From Delphinus delphis (lineage: Eukaryota > Chordata > Mammalia > Artiodactyla > Delphinidae): a stretch of 64,000 nt of DNA. Location of the stretch: assembly GCF_949987515.2 (NCBI RefSeq), contig NW_027192658.1:806001-870000 (forward strand), read 5' to 3'. How positions within the stretch are numbered: the stretch's first letter is position 1; each line of letters opens with the position of its first letter. A program made the translations under genes and the position numbers. Of the stretch, positions 48,927-61,551 are shown one piece after another. The notes below the pieces were generated by a model that searched no databases, was not told the DNA's origin, and saw nothing but the letters and a program-made list of their open reading frames with translations.

Positions 48927-50503
48927 ATGGTACCCATTCCACAGGTTTCAACTACCCAGGTTTAAGGTATTCTTCCTTCAGCTAAAACATGCATGTGGAA
49001 CCTAGAGTATGATCAACCATGTGATCGGGAGACGTGTTCAAATATGTCTCAGTTTTCCTCCCCTGGTACTCGGGTGCAACATTCCAGACGCTTTACTAAC
49101 ACTCTCCCCACTTGGAGAGTCAGTCCCTTTAACCTCCTGTTTGGCCCAGTTTGCAATTTCTGCGGAAGATGAACAGGAATAGCGAGAACCAATGAGAGGC
49201 TAGCTGGAGGTGTCTGGACGGGCAAATTTAACTCTCATTTCCCACCAGGAAGAGGAATTAACCAAAGGCTCAGCGTGCCGGGCCGGAACCAGATTAGGGC
49301 CTGAAGCCATCCTGCGGTGTTGCGGCCAGGTCACAAGAAAGCGAGTTGAAGAAAGGAGCTCAGGGGCACTGTAATTCACAAACCTGCAGAGTTATAAATG
49401 ACAGCTATCGTCCAAAAATAGACTGAAGTAAGGCTGCCAAGAGGACTTGAAAGCGGGGCAGAATTGCAGGAAACCGATTTCAGGAGGTAGACTGGAATTG
49501 CATTGAAAGCATAGGAAAAGAGGCAGAACGTCCACAATGATGCACTTGGCCAAAAAGGGCGTATGCGTTTTTTCCTGAATATAATCAGGAAAAAACGCAT
49601 ACGCCCTTTTTGGCCAACCAAGCAAGCTTGCAAAGGAAATCTGCACTACAATGAAGTCTCACTTCCCCCCGGTCAAAAGGGCCATCTGAAAAAAGTGTAA
49701 AATCCAGAAAGGCAACAGGCCATTGAGAACTGGGAGCCTTGTTATGCTGATGGGCGGGATGTAAATTGCCAACAGACACTCGGGAGAAGTGTATGGTGTT
49801 TCCTGAAACATCTAAAAAACAAAGCAACAGAGCCTAGGGCACTTCCACTTATGGTCCTATAGCTTAGGGAAATTAAAATCAAAAAGACACAGCCACCCCA
49901 AAGTTTGGAACGGCTCTGTTTACAAGAACCTCGTTTACAGTACAAGTTCAACATCGCAGAAAGTGAAAAATGGATAAAGAAGTTGTGGTACTTACGTACA
50001 ATGCAGTATCACTCAGCAATGAAATCTATGTCATCAGGCCCGTAGCAGCATAATGAGTAGATTCAGGTACGATGATTCTAACTGAAATAAGTCACACAGA
50101 AAAAAAAACATCATAAGATATCACTAATACACGGAATGTAAACTTGGCTACACAGGAACTGAATTCCAAAACAGAACAGGTTCTCAAATTTAGAAAACCA
50201 ACTTATGCTTGCTTAAGGGGAAAGGTGAGTTGGGTTGCTGCATAAAACCAGAGATTGAAATGAGCACAGATAAAGTTCCTTAAGCCAAATATGGAATAGA
50301 CAAGAGCTACTCCTTGCTCACGAAATGGACTCAACACCGCATATTAAACGCCTAAGAATGTACCTGACTAGTAAGTATCTTAAAACCTATGGATTGCTAT
50401 GTCTCCAAAAGAGAATCAAGCATGTGTACAGGGGCATAAACGCAGCAGTGATAGGATTGGAGAGGTTCGCTGAGCAAATGAAGACCCTTTGAAGTCATAT
50501 TGC
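48927..50503 (+). repeat. Monomer 32
   Basis: 1,577 bp, head CCACAGGTTTCAACTACCC. Palindrome type B at 49546-49617 with one changed base at the centre (ATAATCAGG). GGTC with AGGCAACAGG. It carries TACTTACGTACAATGCAG near 49986 and the GCTCACGAAATGG deletion of unit 21, 11 units away. It has AGAAAAAAAAACATC near 50098. Confidence 0.95.
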
Positions 50504-52080
50504 ATGGTACCCATTACACGGGTCTCAACTCTCCAGGTTTAAGGTATTCTTCCTTCAGCTAAAACATGCATGTGGAACCCAAGTATGATCAACCATGTGA
50601 ACGGGAGACGTGTTCAAATATGTCTCAGTTTTCCTCCCCTGGTACTCGGGTGCAACATTCCAGACGCTTTACTAACACTCTCCCCACTTGGAGAGTCAGC
50701 GCCTTTAACCTCCTCTTTGGCACAGTTTGCAATTTCTGCGGAAGATGAACAGGAATAGCGAGAACCAATGAGAGGCTAGCTGGAGGTGTCTGGACGGGCA
50801 AATTTAACTCTCATTTCCCAACAGGAAGAGGAAATAACCAAAGGCTCAGCGTGCCGTACCGGAACCAGATTAGGGCCTGAAGCCATCCTGCGGTGTTGCG
50901 GCCAGGTCACAAGAAAGCGAGTTGAAGAAAGGAGCTCAGGGGCACTGTAATTCACAAACCTGCAGAGTTATAAATGACAGCTATCGTCCAAAAATAGACT
51001 GAAGTAAGGCTGCCAAGAGGACTTGAAAGCGGGGCAGAATTGCAGGAAACCGATTTCAGGAGGTAGACTGGAATTGCATTGAAAGCATAGGAAAAGAGGC
51101 AGAACGTCCACAATGATGCACTTGGCCAAAAAGGGCGTATGCGTTTTTTCCTGAATATATTCAGGAAAAAACGCACACGCCCTTTTTGGCCAACCAAGCA
51201 AGCTTGCAAAGGAAATCTGCACTACAATGAAGTCTCACTTCCCCCCGGTCAAAAGGGCCATCTGAAAAAAGTGTAAAATCCAGAAAGGCAACAGGCCATT
51301 GAGAACTGGGAGCCTTGTTATGCTGATGGGCGGGATGTAAATTGCCAACAGACACTCGGGAGAAGTGTATGGTGTTTCCTGAAACATCTAAAAAACAAAG
51401 CAACAGAGCCTAGAGCACTTCCACTTATGGTCCTATAGCTTAGGGAAATTAAAATCAAAAAGACACAGCCACCCCAAAGTTTGGAACGGCTCTGTTTACA
51501 AGAACCTCGTTTACAGTACAAGTTCAACATCGCAGAAAGTGAAAAATGGATAAAGATGTTGTGGTACTTACGTACAATGCAGTATCACTCAGCAATGAAA
51601 TCTATGTCATCAGGCCCGTAGCAGCATAATGAGTAGATTCAGGTACGATGATTCTAACTGAAATAAGTCACACAGAAAAAGAAACATCATAAGATATCAG
51701 TAATACACGGAATGTAAACTTGGCTACACAGGAACTGAATTACAGAACAGAACAGGGTCTCAAATTTAGAAAACCAACTTATGCTTGCTTAAGGGTAAAG
51801 GTGAGTTGGGGTGCTGCATAAAACCAGAGATTGAAATGAGCACAGATAAAGTTCCTTAAGTCAAATATGGAATAGACAAGAGCTACTCCTTGCTCAACGA
51901 AATGGACTCAACACCGCATATTAAACGCCTAAGAATGTACCTGACTAGTAAGTATCGTAAAACCTATGGATTGCTATGTCTCCAAAAGAGAATCAAGCAT
52001 GTGTACAGGGGCATAAACGCAGCAGTGATAGGATTGGAGAGGTTCGGTGAGCAAATGAAGACCCTTTGAAGTCATATTGC
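50504..52080 (+). repeat. Monomer 33
   Basis: 1,577 bp, head ACACGGGTCTCAACTCTCC. Palindrome type B at 51122-51193 with one right-arm change (CGCACACGCC). GGTC with AGGCAACAGG. It has TACTTACGTACAATGCAG near 51562, preceded by a private AAAGATGTTG. CCTAGAGCAC near 51409 is also private. Confidence 0.95.
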
Positions 52081-53657
52081 ATGGTACCCATTACACGGGT
52101 TTCAACTACCCAGGTTTAAGGTATTCTTCCTTCAGCTAAAACATGCATGTGGAACCTAGAGTATGAGCAACCATGTGATCGGGAGACGTGTTCAAATATG
52201 TCTCAGTTTTCCTCCAATGGTACTCGGGTGCAACATTCCAGACGCTTTACTAACACTCTCCCCACTTGGAGAGTCAGCGCCTTTAACCTCCTGTTTGGCA
52301 CAGTTTGCAATTTCTGCGGAAGATGAACAGGAATAGCGAGAACCAATGAGAGGCTAGCTGGAGGTGTCTGGACGGGCAAATTTAACTCTCATTTCCCACC
52401 AGGAAGAGGAATTAACCAAAGGCTCAGCATGCCGGGCCGGAACCAGATTAGGGCCTAAAGCCATCCTGCGGTGTTGCGGCCAGGTCACAAGAAAGCGAGT
52501 TGAAGAAAGGAGCTCAGGGGCACTGTAATTCACAAACCTGCAGAGTTATAAATGACAGCTATCGTCCAAAAATAGACTGAAGTAAGGCTGCCAAGAGGAC
52601 TTGAAAGCGGGGCAGAATTGCAGGAAACCGATTTCAGGAGGTAGACTGGAATTGCATTGAAAGCATAGGAAAAGAGGCAGAACGTCCACAATGATGCACT
52701 TGGCCAAAAAGGGCGTATGCGTTTTCTCCTGAATATATTCAGGAAAAAACGCATACGCCCTTTTTGGCCAACCAAGCAAGCTTGCAAAGGAAATCTGCAC
52801 TACAATGAAGTCTCACTTCCCCCCGGCCAAAAGGGCCATCTGAAAAAATGTAAAATCCAGAAAGACAACAGGCCATTGAGAACTGGGAGCCTTGTTATGC
52901 TGATGGGCGGGATGTAAATTGCCAACAGACACTTGGGAGAAGTGTATGGTGTTTCCTGAAACATCTAAAAAACAAAGGAACAGAGCCTAGGGCACTTCCA
53001 CTTATGGTCCTATAGCTTAGGGAAATTAAAATCAAAAAGACACAGCCACCCCAAAGTTTGGAACGGCTCTGTTTACAAGAACCTCGTTTACAGTACAAGT
53101 TCAACATCGCAAAAAGTGAAAAATGGATAAAGAAGTTGTGGTATTTACTTACAAAGCAATATCACTCAGCAATGAAATCTGTGTCATCAGGCCCTTAGCA
53201 GCACAATGAGTGGATTCAGGTATGATGATTCTAACTGAAATAAGTCACACAGAAAAAGAAACATCATAAGATATCAGTAATACACGGAATGGAAACTTGG
53301 CTACACAGGAACTGAATTACAGAACAGAACAGGGTCTCAAATTTAGAAAACCAACTTATTCTTGCTTAAGGGTAAAGGTGAGTTGGGGTGCTGCATAAAA
53401 CCAGAGATTGAAATGAGCACAGATAAAGTTCCTTAAGTCAAATATGGAATAGACAAGAGCTACTCCTTGCTCAACGAAATGGACTCAACACCGCATATTA
53501 AACGCCTAAGAATGTACCTGACTAGTAAGTATCGTAAAACCTATGGATTGCTATGTCTCCAAAAGAGAATCAAGCATGTGTACAGGGGCATAAACGCAGC
53601 AGTGATAGGATTGGAGAGGTTCGGTGAGCAAATGAAGACCCTTTGAAGTCATATTGC
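52081..53657 (+). repeat. Monomer 34
   Basis: 1,577 bp. Markers shared only with unit 35: CTCCAATGGTAC, GGCCTAAAGCC, CTGAAAAAATGTAAAA (one base short), AAAGGAACAG. It also has CGCAAAAAGTG. Palindrome type A at 52700-52771. Private GTATGAGCAACC near 52161. Confidence 0.95.
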
Positions 53658-55234
53658 ATGGTACCCATTACACGGGTTTCAACTACCCAGGTTTAAGGTA
53701 TTCTTCCTTCAGCTAAAACATGCATGTGGAACCTAGAGTATGATCAACCATGTGATCGGGAGACGTGTTCAAATATGTCTCAGTTTTCCTCCAATGGTAC
53801 TCGGGTGCAACATTCCAGACGCTTTACTAACACTCTCCCCACTTGGAGAGTCAGCGCCTTTAACCTCCTGTTTGGCACAGTTTGCAATTTCTGCGGAAGA
53901 TGAACAGGAATAGCGAGAACCAATGAGAGGCTAGCTGGAGGTGTCTGGACGGGCAAATTTAACTCTCATTTCCCACCAGGAAGAGGAATTAACCAAAGGC
54001 TCAGCATGCCGGGCCGGAACCAGATTAGGGCCTAAAGCCATCCTGCGGTGTTGCGGCCAGGTCACAAGAAAGCGAGTTGAAGAAAGGAGCTCAGGGGCAC
54101 TGTAATTCACAAACCTGCAGAGTTATAAATGACAGCTATCGTCCAAAAATAGACTGAAGTAAGGCTGCCAAGAGGACTTGAAAGCGGGGCAGAATTGCAG
54201 GAAACCGATTTCAGGAGGTAGACTGGAATTGCATTGAAAGCATAGGAAAAGAGGCAGAACGTCCACAATGATGCACTTGGCCAAAAAGGGCGTATGCGTT
54301 TTCTCCTGAATATATTCAGGAAAAAACGCATACGCCCTTTTTGGCCAACCAAGCAAGCTTGCAAAGGAAATCTGCACTACAATGAAGTCTCACTTCCCCC
54401 CGGCCAAAAGGGCCATCTGAAAAAATGTAAAATCCAGAAAGACAACAGGCCATTGAGAACTGGGAGCCTTGTTATGCTGATGGGCGGGATGTAAATTGCC
54501 AACAGACACTTGGGAGAAGTGTATGGTGTTTCCTGAAACATCTAAAAAACAAAGGAACAGAGCCTAGGGCACTGCCACTTATGGTCCTATAGCTTAGGGA
54601 AATTAAAATCAAAAAGACACAGCCACCCCAAAGTTTGGAACGGCTCTGTTTACAAGAACCTCGTTTACAGTACAAGTTCAACATCGCAAAAAGTGAAAAA
54701 TGGATAAAGAAGTTGTGGTATTTACTTACAAAGCAATATCACTCAGCAATGAAATCTGTGTCATCAGGCCCTTAGCAGCACAATGAGTGGATTCAGGTAT
54801 GATGATTCTAACTGAAATAAGTCACACAGAAAAAGAAACATCATAAGATATCAGTAATACACGGAATGGAAACTTGGCTACACAGGAACTGAATTACAGA
54901 ACAGAACAGGGTCTCAAATTTAGAAAACCAACTTATTCTTGCTTAAGGGAAAAGGTGAGTTGGGGTGCTGCATAAAACCAGAGATTGAAATGAGCACAGA
55001 TAAAGTTCCTTAAGCCAAATATGGAATAGACAAGAGCTACTCCTTGCTCAACGAAATGGACTCAACACCGCATATTAAATGCCTAAGAATGTACCTGACT
55101 AGTAAGTATCGTAAAACCTATGGATTGCTATGTCTCCAAAAGAGAATCAAGCATGTGTACAGGGGCATAAACGCAGCAGTGATAGGATTGGAGAGGTTCG
55201 GTGAGCAAATGAAGACCCTTTGAAGTCATAATGC
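53658..55234 (+). repeat. Monomer 35
   Basis: 1,577 bp, near copy of unit 34 with all its rare markers. Palindrome type A at 54277-54348. It differs by GGGCACTGCC near 54567, AAGGGAAAAGG near 54944 and TTAAATGCC near 55075. Confidence 0.95.
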
Positions 55235-56813
55235 ATGGTACCCATTACACGGGTCTCAACTCTCCAGGTTTAAGGTATTCTTCCTTCAGCTAAAACATGC
55301 ATGTGGAACCCAAGTATGATCAACCATGTGAACGGGAGACGTGTTCAAATATGTCTCAGTTTTCCTCCCCTGGTACTCGGGTGCAACATTCCAGACGCTT
55401 TACTAACACTCTCCCAACTTGGAGAGTCAGCGCCTTTAACCTCCTGTTTGGCCCAGTTTGCAATTTCTGCGGAAGATGAACAGGAATAGCGAGAACCAAT
55501 GAGAGGCTAGCTGGAGGTGTCTGGACGGGCAAATTTAACTCTCATTTCCCACCAGGAAGAGGAATTAACCAAAGGCTCAGCATGCCGGGCCGGAACCAGA
55601 TTAGGGCCTGAAGCCATCCTGTGGTGTTGCGGCCAGGTCACAAGAAAGCGAGTTGAAGAAAGGAGCTCAGGGGCACTGTAATTCACAGACCTGCAGAGTT
55701 ATAAATGACAGCTATCGTCCAAAAATAGACTGAAGTAAGGCTGCCAAGAGGACTTGAAAGCGGGGCAGAATTGCAGGAAACCGATTTCAGGAGGTAGACT
55801 GCAATTGCATTGAAAGCATAGGAAAAGAGGCAGAACGTCCACAATGATGCACTTGGCCAAAAAGGGCGTATGCGTTTTTTCCTGAATATATTCAGGAAAA
55901 AACGCATACGCCCTTTTTGGCCAACCAAGCAAGCTTGCAAAGGAAATCTGCACTACAATGAAGTCTCACTTCCCCCCGGTCAAAAGGGCCATCTGAAAAA
56001 AGTGTAAAATCCAGAAAGGCAGGACAGGCCATGGAGAACTGGGAGCCTTGTTATGCTGATGGGCGGGATGTAAATTGCCAACAGACACTCGGGAGAAGTG
56101 TATGGTGTTTCCTGAAACATCTAAAAAACAAAGCAACAGAGCCTAGGGCACTGCCACTTATGGTCCTATAGCTTAGGGAAATTAAAATCAAAAAGACACA
56201 GCCACCCCAAAGTTTGGGACGCCTCTGTTTACAAGAACCTCGTTTACAGTACAAGTTCAACATCGTAGAAAGTGAAAAATGGATAAAGAAGTTGTGGTAT
56301 TTACTTACAAAGCAATATCACTCAGCAATGAAATCTATGTCATCAGGCCCTTAGCATCACAATGAGTGGATTCAGGTATGATGATTCTAACTGAAATAAG
56401 TCACACAGAAAAAGAAACATCATAAGATATCAGTAATACACGGAATGGAAACTTGGCTACACAGGAACTGAATTACAGAACAGAACAGGGTCTCAAATTT
56501 AGAAAACCAACTTATTCTTGCTTAAGGGAAAAGGTGAGTTGGGGTGCTGCATAAAACCAGAGATTGAAATGAGCACAGATAAAGTTCCTTAAGCCAAATA
56601 TGGAATAGACAAGAGCTACTCCTTGCTCAACGAAATGGACTCAACACCGCATATTAAATGCCTAAGAATGTACCTGACTAGTAAGTATCGTAAAACCTAT
56701 GGATTGCTATGTCTCCAAAAGAGAATCAAGCATGTGTACAGGGGCATAAACGCAGCAGTGATAGGATTGGAGAGGTTCGGTGAGCAAATGAAGACCCTTT
56801 GAAGTCATAATGC
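55235..56813 (+). repeat. Monomer 36
   Basis: 1,579 bp, head ACACGGGTCTCAACTCTCC after CATAATGCATGG. Markers shared with 37 and 39: CTCTCCCAACTTGG, CACAGACCTGC, CCTGTGGTG, TTGGGACGCC, ATCGTAGAAAG. Palindrome type B at 55853-55924. GACTGCAATTGC near 55798 is shared only with unit 39. Confidence 0.95.
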
Positions 56814-58392
56814 ATGGTACCCATTACACGGGTCTCAACTCTCCAGGTTTAAGGTATTCTTCCTTCAGCTAAAACATGCATGTGGAACCCAAGTATGATC
56901 AACCATGTGAACGGGAGACGTGTTCAAATATGTCTCAGTTTTCCTCCCCTGGTACTCGGGTGCAACATTCCAGACGCTTTACTAACACTCTCCCAACTTG
57001 GAGAGTCAGCGCCTTTAACCTCCTGTTTGGCCCAGTTTGCAATTTCTGCGGAAGATGAACAGGAATAGCGAGAACCAATGAGAGGCTAGCTGGAGGTGTC
57101 TGGACGGGCAAATTTAACTCTCATTTCCCACCAGGAAGAGGAATTAACCAAAGGCTCAGCATGCCGGGCCGGAACCAGATTAGGGCCTGAAGCCATCCTG
57201 TGGTGTTGCGGCCAGGTCACAAGAAAGCGAGTTGAAGAAAGGAGCTCAGGGGCACTGTAATTCACAGACCTGCAGAGTTATAAATGACAGCTATCGTCCA
57301 AAAATAGACTGAAGTAAGGCTGCCAAGAGGACTTGAAAGCGGGGCAGAATTGCAGGAAACCGATTTCAGGAGGTAGACTGGAATTGCATTGAAAGCATAG
57401 GAAAAGAGGCAGAACGTCCACAATGATGCACTTGGCCAAAAAGGGCGTATGCGTTTTTTCCTGAATATATTCAGGAAAAAACGCATACGCCCTTTTTGGC
57501 CAACCAAGCAAGCTTGCAAAGGAAATCTGCACTACAATGAAGTCTCACTTCCCCCCGGTCAAAAGGGCCATCTGAAAAAAGTGTAAAATCCAGAAAGGCA
57601 GGACAGGCCATGGAGAACTGGGAGCCTTGTTATGCTGATGGGCGGGATGTAAATTGCCAACAGACACTCGGGAGAAGTGTATGGTGTTTCCTGAAACATC
57701 TAAAAAACAAAGCAACAGAGCCTAGGGCACTGCCACTTATGGTCCTATAGCTTAGGGAAATTAAAATCAAAAAGACACAGCCACCCCAAAGTTTGGGACG
57801 CCTCTGTTTACAAGAACCTCGTTTACAGTACAAGTTCAACATCGTAGAAAGTGAAAAATGGATAAAGAAGTTGTGGTATTTACTTACAAAGCAATATCAC
57901 TCAGCAATGAAATCTATGTCATCAGGCCCTTAGCATCACAATGAGTGGATTCAGGTATGATGATTCTAACTGAAATAAGTCACACAGAAAAAGAAACATC
58001 ATAAGATATCAGTAATACACGGAATGTAAACTTGGCTACACAGGAACTGAATTACAGAACAGAACAGGGTCTCAAATTTAGAAAACCAACTTATGCTTGC
58101 TTAAGGGTAAAGGTGAGTTGGGGTGCTGCATAAAACCAGAGATTGAAATGAGCACAGATAAAGTTCCTTAAGTCAAATATGGAATAGACAAGAGCTACTC
58201 CTTGCTCAACGAAATGGACTCAACACCGCATATTAAACGCCTAAGAATGTACCTGACTAGTAAGTATCTTAAAACCTATGGATTGCTATGTCTCCGAAAG
58301 AGAATCAAGCATGTGTACAGGGGCATAAACGCAGCAGTGATAGGATTGGAGAGGTTCGGTGAGCAAATGAAGACCCTTTGAAGTCATATTGC
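56814..58392 (+). repeat. Monomer 37
   Basis: 1,579 bp, near copy of unit 36 but with the usual GACTGGAATTGC. Palindrome type B at 57432-57503. The tail has CTTATGCTTGC and TAAGTCAAATATGG. Confidence 0.95.
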
Positions 58393-59972
58393 ATGGTACC
58401 CATTACACGGGTTTCAACTACCCAGGTTTAAGGTATTCTTCCTTCAGCTAAAACATGCATGTGGAACCTAGAGTATGATCAACCATGTGATCGGGAGACG
58501 TGTTCAAATATGTCTCAGTTTTCCTCCCCTGGTACTCGGGTGCAACATTCCAGACGCTTTACTAACACTCTCCCCACTTGGAGAGTCAGCGCCTTTAACC
58601 TCCTGTTTGGCACAGTTGGCAATTTCTGCGGAAGATGAACAGGAATAGCGAGAACCAATGAGAGGCTAGCTGGAGGTGTCTGGACGGGCAAATTTAACTC
58701 TCATTTCCCACCAGGAAGAGGAATTAACCAAAGGCTCAGCATGCCGGGCCGGAACCAGATTAGGGCCTGAAGCCATCCTGCGGTGTTGCGGCCAGGTCAC
58801 AAGAAAGCGAGTTGAAGAAAGGAGCTCAGGGGCACTGTAATTCACAAACCTGCAGAGTTATAAATGACAGCTATCGTCCAAAAATAGACTGAAGTAAGGC
58901 TGCCAAGAGGACTTGAAAGCGGGGCAGAATTGCAGGAAACCGATTTCAGGAGGTAGACTGGAATTGCATTGAAAGCATAGGAAAAGAGGCAGAACGTCCA
59001 CAATGATGCACTTGGCCAAAAAGGGCGTATGCGTTTTTTCCTGAATATATTCAGGAAAAAACGCATACGCCCTTTTTGGCCAACCAAGCAAGCTTGCAAA
59101 GGAAATCTGCACTACAATGAAGTCTCACTTCCCCCCGGTCAAAAGGGCCATCTGAAAAAAGTGTAAAATCCAGAAAGGCAGGACAGGCCATGGAGAACTG
59201 GGAGCCTTGTTATGCTGATGGGCGGGATGTAAATTGCCAACAGACACTCGGGAGAAGTGTATGGTGTTTCCTGAAACATCTAAAAAACAAAGCAACGGAG
59301 CCTAGGGCACTGCCACTTATGGTCCTATAGCTTAGGGAAATTAAAATCAAAAAGACACAGCCACCCCAAAGTTTGGAACGGCTCTGTTTACAAGAACCTC
59401 GTTTACAGTACAAGTTCAACATCGCAAAAAGTGAAAAATGGATAAAGAAGTTGTGGTATTTACTTACAAAGCAATATCACTCAGCAATGAAATCTGTGTC
59501 ATCAGGCCCTTAGCAGCACAATGAGTGGATTCAGGTATGATGATTCTAACTGAAATAAGTCACACAGAAAAAGAAACATCATAAGATATCAGTAATACAC
59601 GGAATGGAAACTTGGCTACACAGGAACTGAATTACAGAACAGAACAGGGTCTCAAATTTAGAAAACCAACTTATTCTTGCTTAAGGGAAAAGGTGAGTTG
59701 GGGTGCTGCATAAAACCAGAGATTGAAATGAGCACAGATAAAGTTCCTTAAGCCAAATATGGAATAGACAAGAGCTACTCCTTGCTCAACGAAATGGACT
59801 CAACACCGCATATTAAACGCCTAAGAATGTACCTGACTAGTAAGTATCGTAAAACCTATGGATTGCTATGTCTCCAAAAGAGAATCAAGCATGTGTACAG
59901 GGGCATAAACGCAGCAGTGATAGGATTGGAGAGGTTCGGTGAGCAAATGAAGACCCTTTGAAGTCATAATGC
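58393..59972 (+). repeat. Monomer 38
   Basis: 1,580 bp, head ACACGGGTTTCAACTACCC. GGCACAGTTGGC near 58609 and CAACGGAGCC near 59294 are shared only with unit 40. Palindrome type B at 59012-59083, GGTC with AGGCAGGACAGG. It has CGCAAAAAGTG as in units 34 and 35. Confidence 0.95.
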
Positions 59973-61551
59973 ATGGTACCCATTACACGGGTCTCAACTC
60001 TCCAGGTTTAAGGTATTCTTCCTTCAGCTAAAACATGCATGTGGAACCCAAGTATGATCAACCATGTGAACGGGAGACGTGTTCAAATATGTCTCAGTTT
60101 TCCTCCCCTGGTACTCGGGTGCAACATTCCAGACGCTTTACTAACACTCTCCCAACTTGGAGAGTCAGCGCCTTTAACCTCCTGTTTGGCCCAGTTTGCA
60201 ATTTCTGCGGAAGATGAACAGGAATAGCGAGAACCAATGAGAGGCTAGCTGGAGGTGTCTGGACGGGCAAATTTAACTCTCATTTCCCACCAGGAAGAGG
60301 AATTAACCAAAGGCTCAGCATGCCGGGCCGGAACCAGATTAGGACCTGAAGCCATCCTGTGGTGTTGCGGCCAGTTCACAAGAAAGCGAGTTGAAGAAAG
60401 GAGCTCAGGGGCACTGTAATTCACAGACCTGCAGAGTTATAAATGACAGCTATCGTCCAAAAATAGACTGAAGTAAGGCTGCCAAGAGGACTTGAAAGCG
60501 GGGCAGAATTGCAGGAAACCGATTTCAGGAGGTAGACTGCAATTGCATTGAAAGCATAGGAAAAGAGGCAGAATGTCCACAATGATGCACTTGGCCAAAA
60601 AGGGCGTATGCGTTTTTTCCTGAATATATTCAGGAAAAAACGCATACGCCCTTTTTGGACAACCAAGCAAGCTTGCAAAGGAAATCTGCACTACAATGAA
60701 GTCTCACTTCCCCCCGGTCAAAAGGGCCATCTGAAAAAAGTGTAAAATCCAGAAAGGCAGGACAGGCCATGGAGAACTGGGAGCCTTGTTATGCTGATGG
60801 GCGGGATGTAAATTGCCAACAGACACTCGGGAGAAGTGTATGGTGTTTCCTGAAACATCTAAAAAACAAAGCAACAGAGCCTAGGGCACTGCCACTTATG
60901 GTCCTATAGCTTAGGGAAATTAAAATCAAAAAGACACAGCCACCCCAAAGTTTGGGACGCCTCTGTTTACAAGAACCTCGTTTACAGTACAAGTTCAACA
61001 TCGTAGAAAGTGAAAAATGGATAAAGAAGTTGTGGTATTTACTTACAAAGCAATATCACTCAGCAATGAAATCTATGTCATCAGGCCCTTAGCATCACAA
61101 TGAGTGGATTCAGGTATGATGATTCTAACTGAAATAAGTCACACAGAAAAAGAAACATCATAAGATATCAGTAATACACGGAATGTAAACTTGGCTACAC
61201 AGGAACTGAATTACAGAACAGAACAGGGTCTCAAATTTAGAAAACCAACTTATGCTTGCTTAAGGGTAAAGGTGAGTTGGGGTGCTGCATAAAACCAGAG
61301 ATTGAAATGAGCACAGATAAAGTTCCTTAAGTCAAATATGGAATAGACAAGAGCTACTCCTTGCTCAACGAAATGGACTCAACACCGCATATTAAACGCC
61401 TAAGAATGTACCTGACTAGTAAGTATCGTAAAACCTATGGATTGCTATGTCTCCAAAAGAGAATCAAGCATGTGTACAGGGGCATAAACGCAGCAGTGAT
61501 AGGATTGGAGAGGTTCGGTGAGCAAATGAAGACCCTTTGAAGTCATATTGC
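59973..61551 (+). repeat. Monomer 39
   Basis: 1,579 bp, near copy of units 36/37 with GACTGCAATTGC as in 36. Palindrome type B at 60591-60662 with one right-arm change (TTTGGACAA). Private TTAGGACCTG near 60340, CCAGTTCAC near 60371 and GAATGTCC near 60572. Confidence 0.95.

Larger units (their letters stand above)
52081..55234 (+). repeat. Tandemly duplicated single unit (34 = 35)
   Basis: At least five markers found nowhere else, including a shared one-base deletion near 52,847 and 54,424, recur at an offset of 1,577 bp. Only a handful of differences separate the copies, so the event is recent. Confidence 0.85.

Noticed and set aside
52717..52917. A plus-strand frame beginning MRFLLNIFRKKRIRPFWP, nearly the same peptide as in minus-strand frames
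   Set aside because: The palindrome makes both strands read alike over 72 bases, so the shared peptide is a by-product, not a gene.
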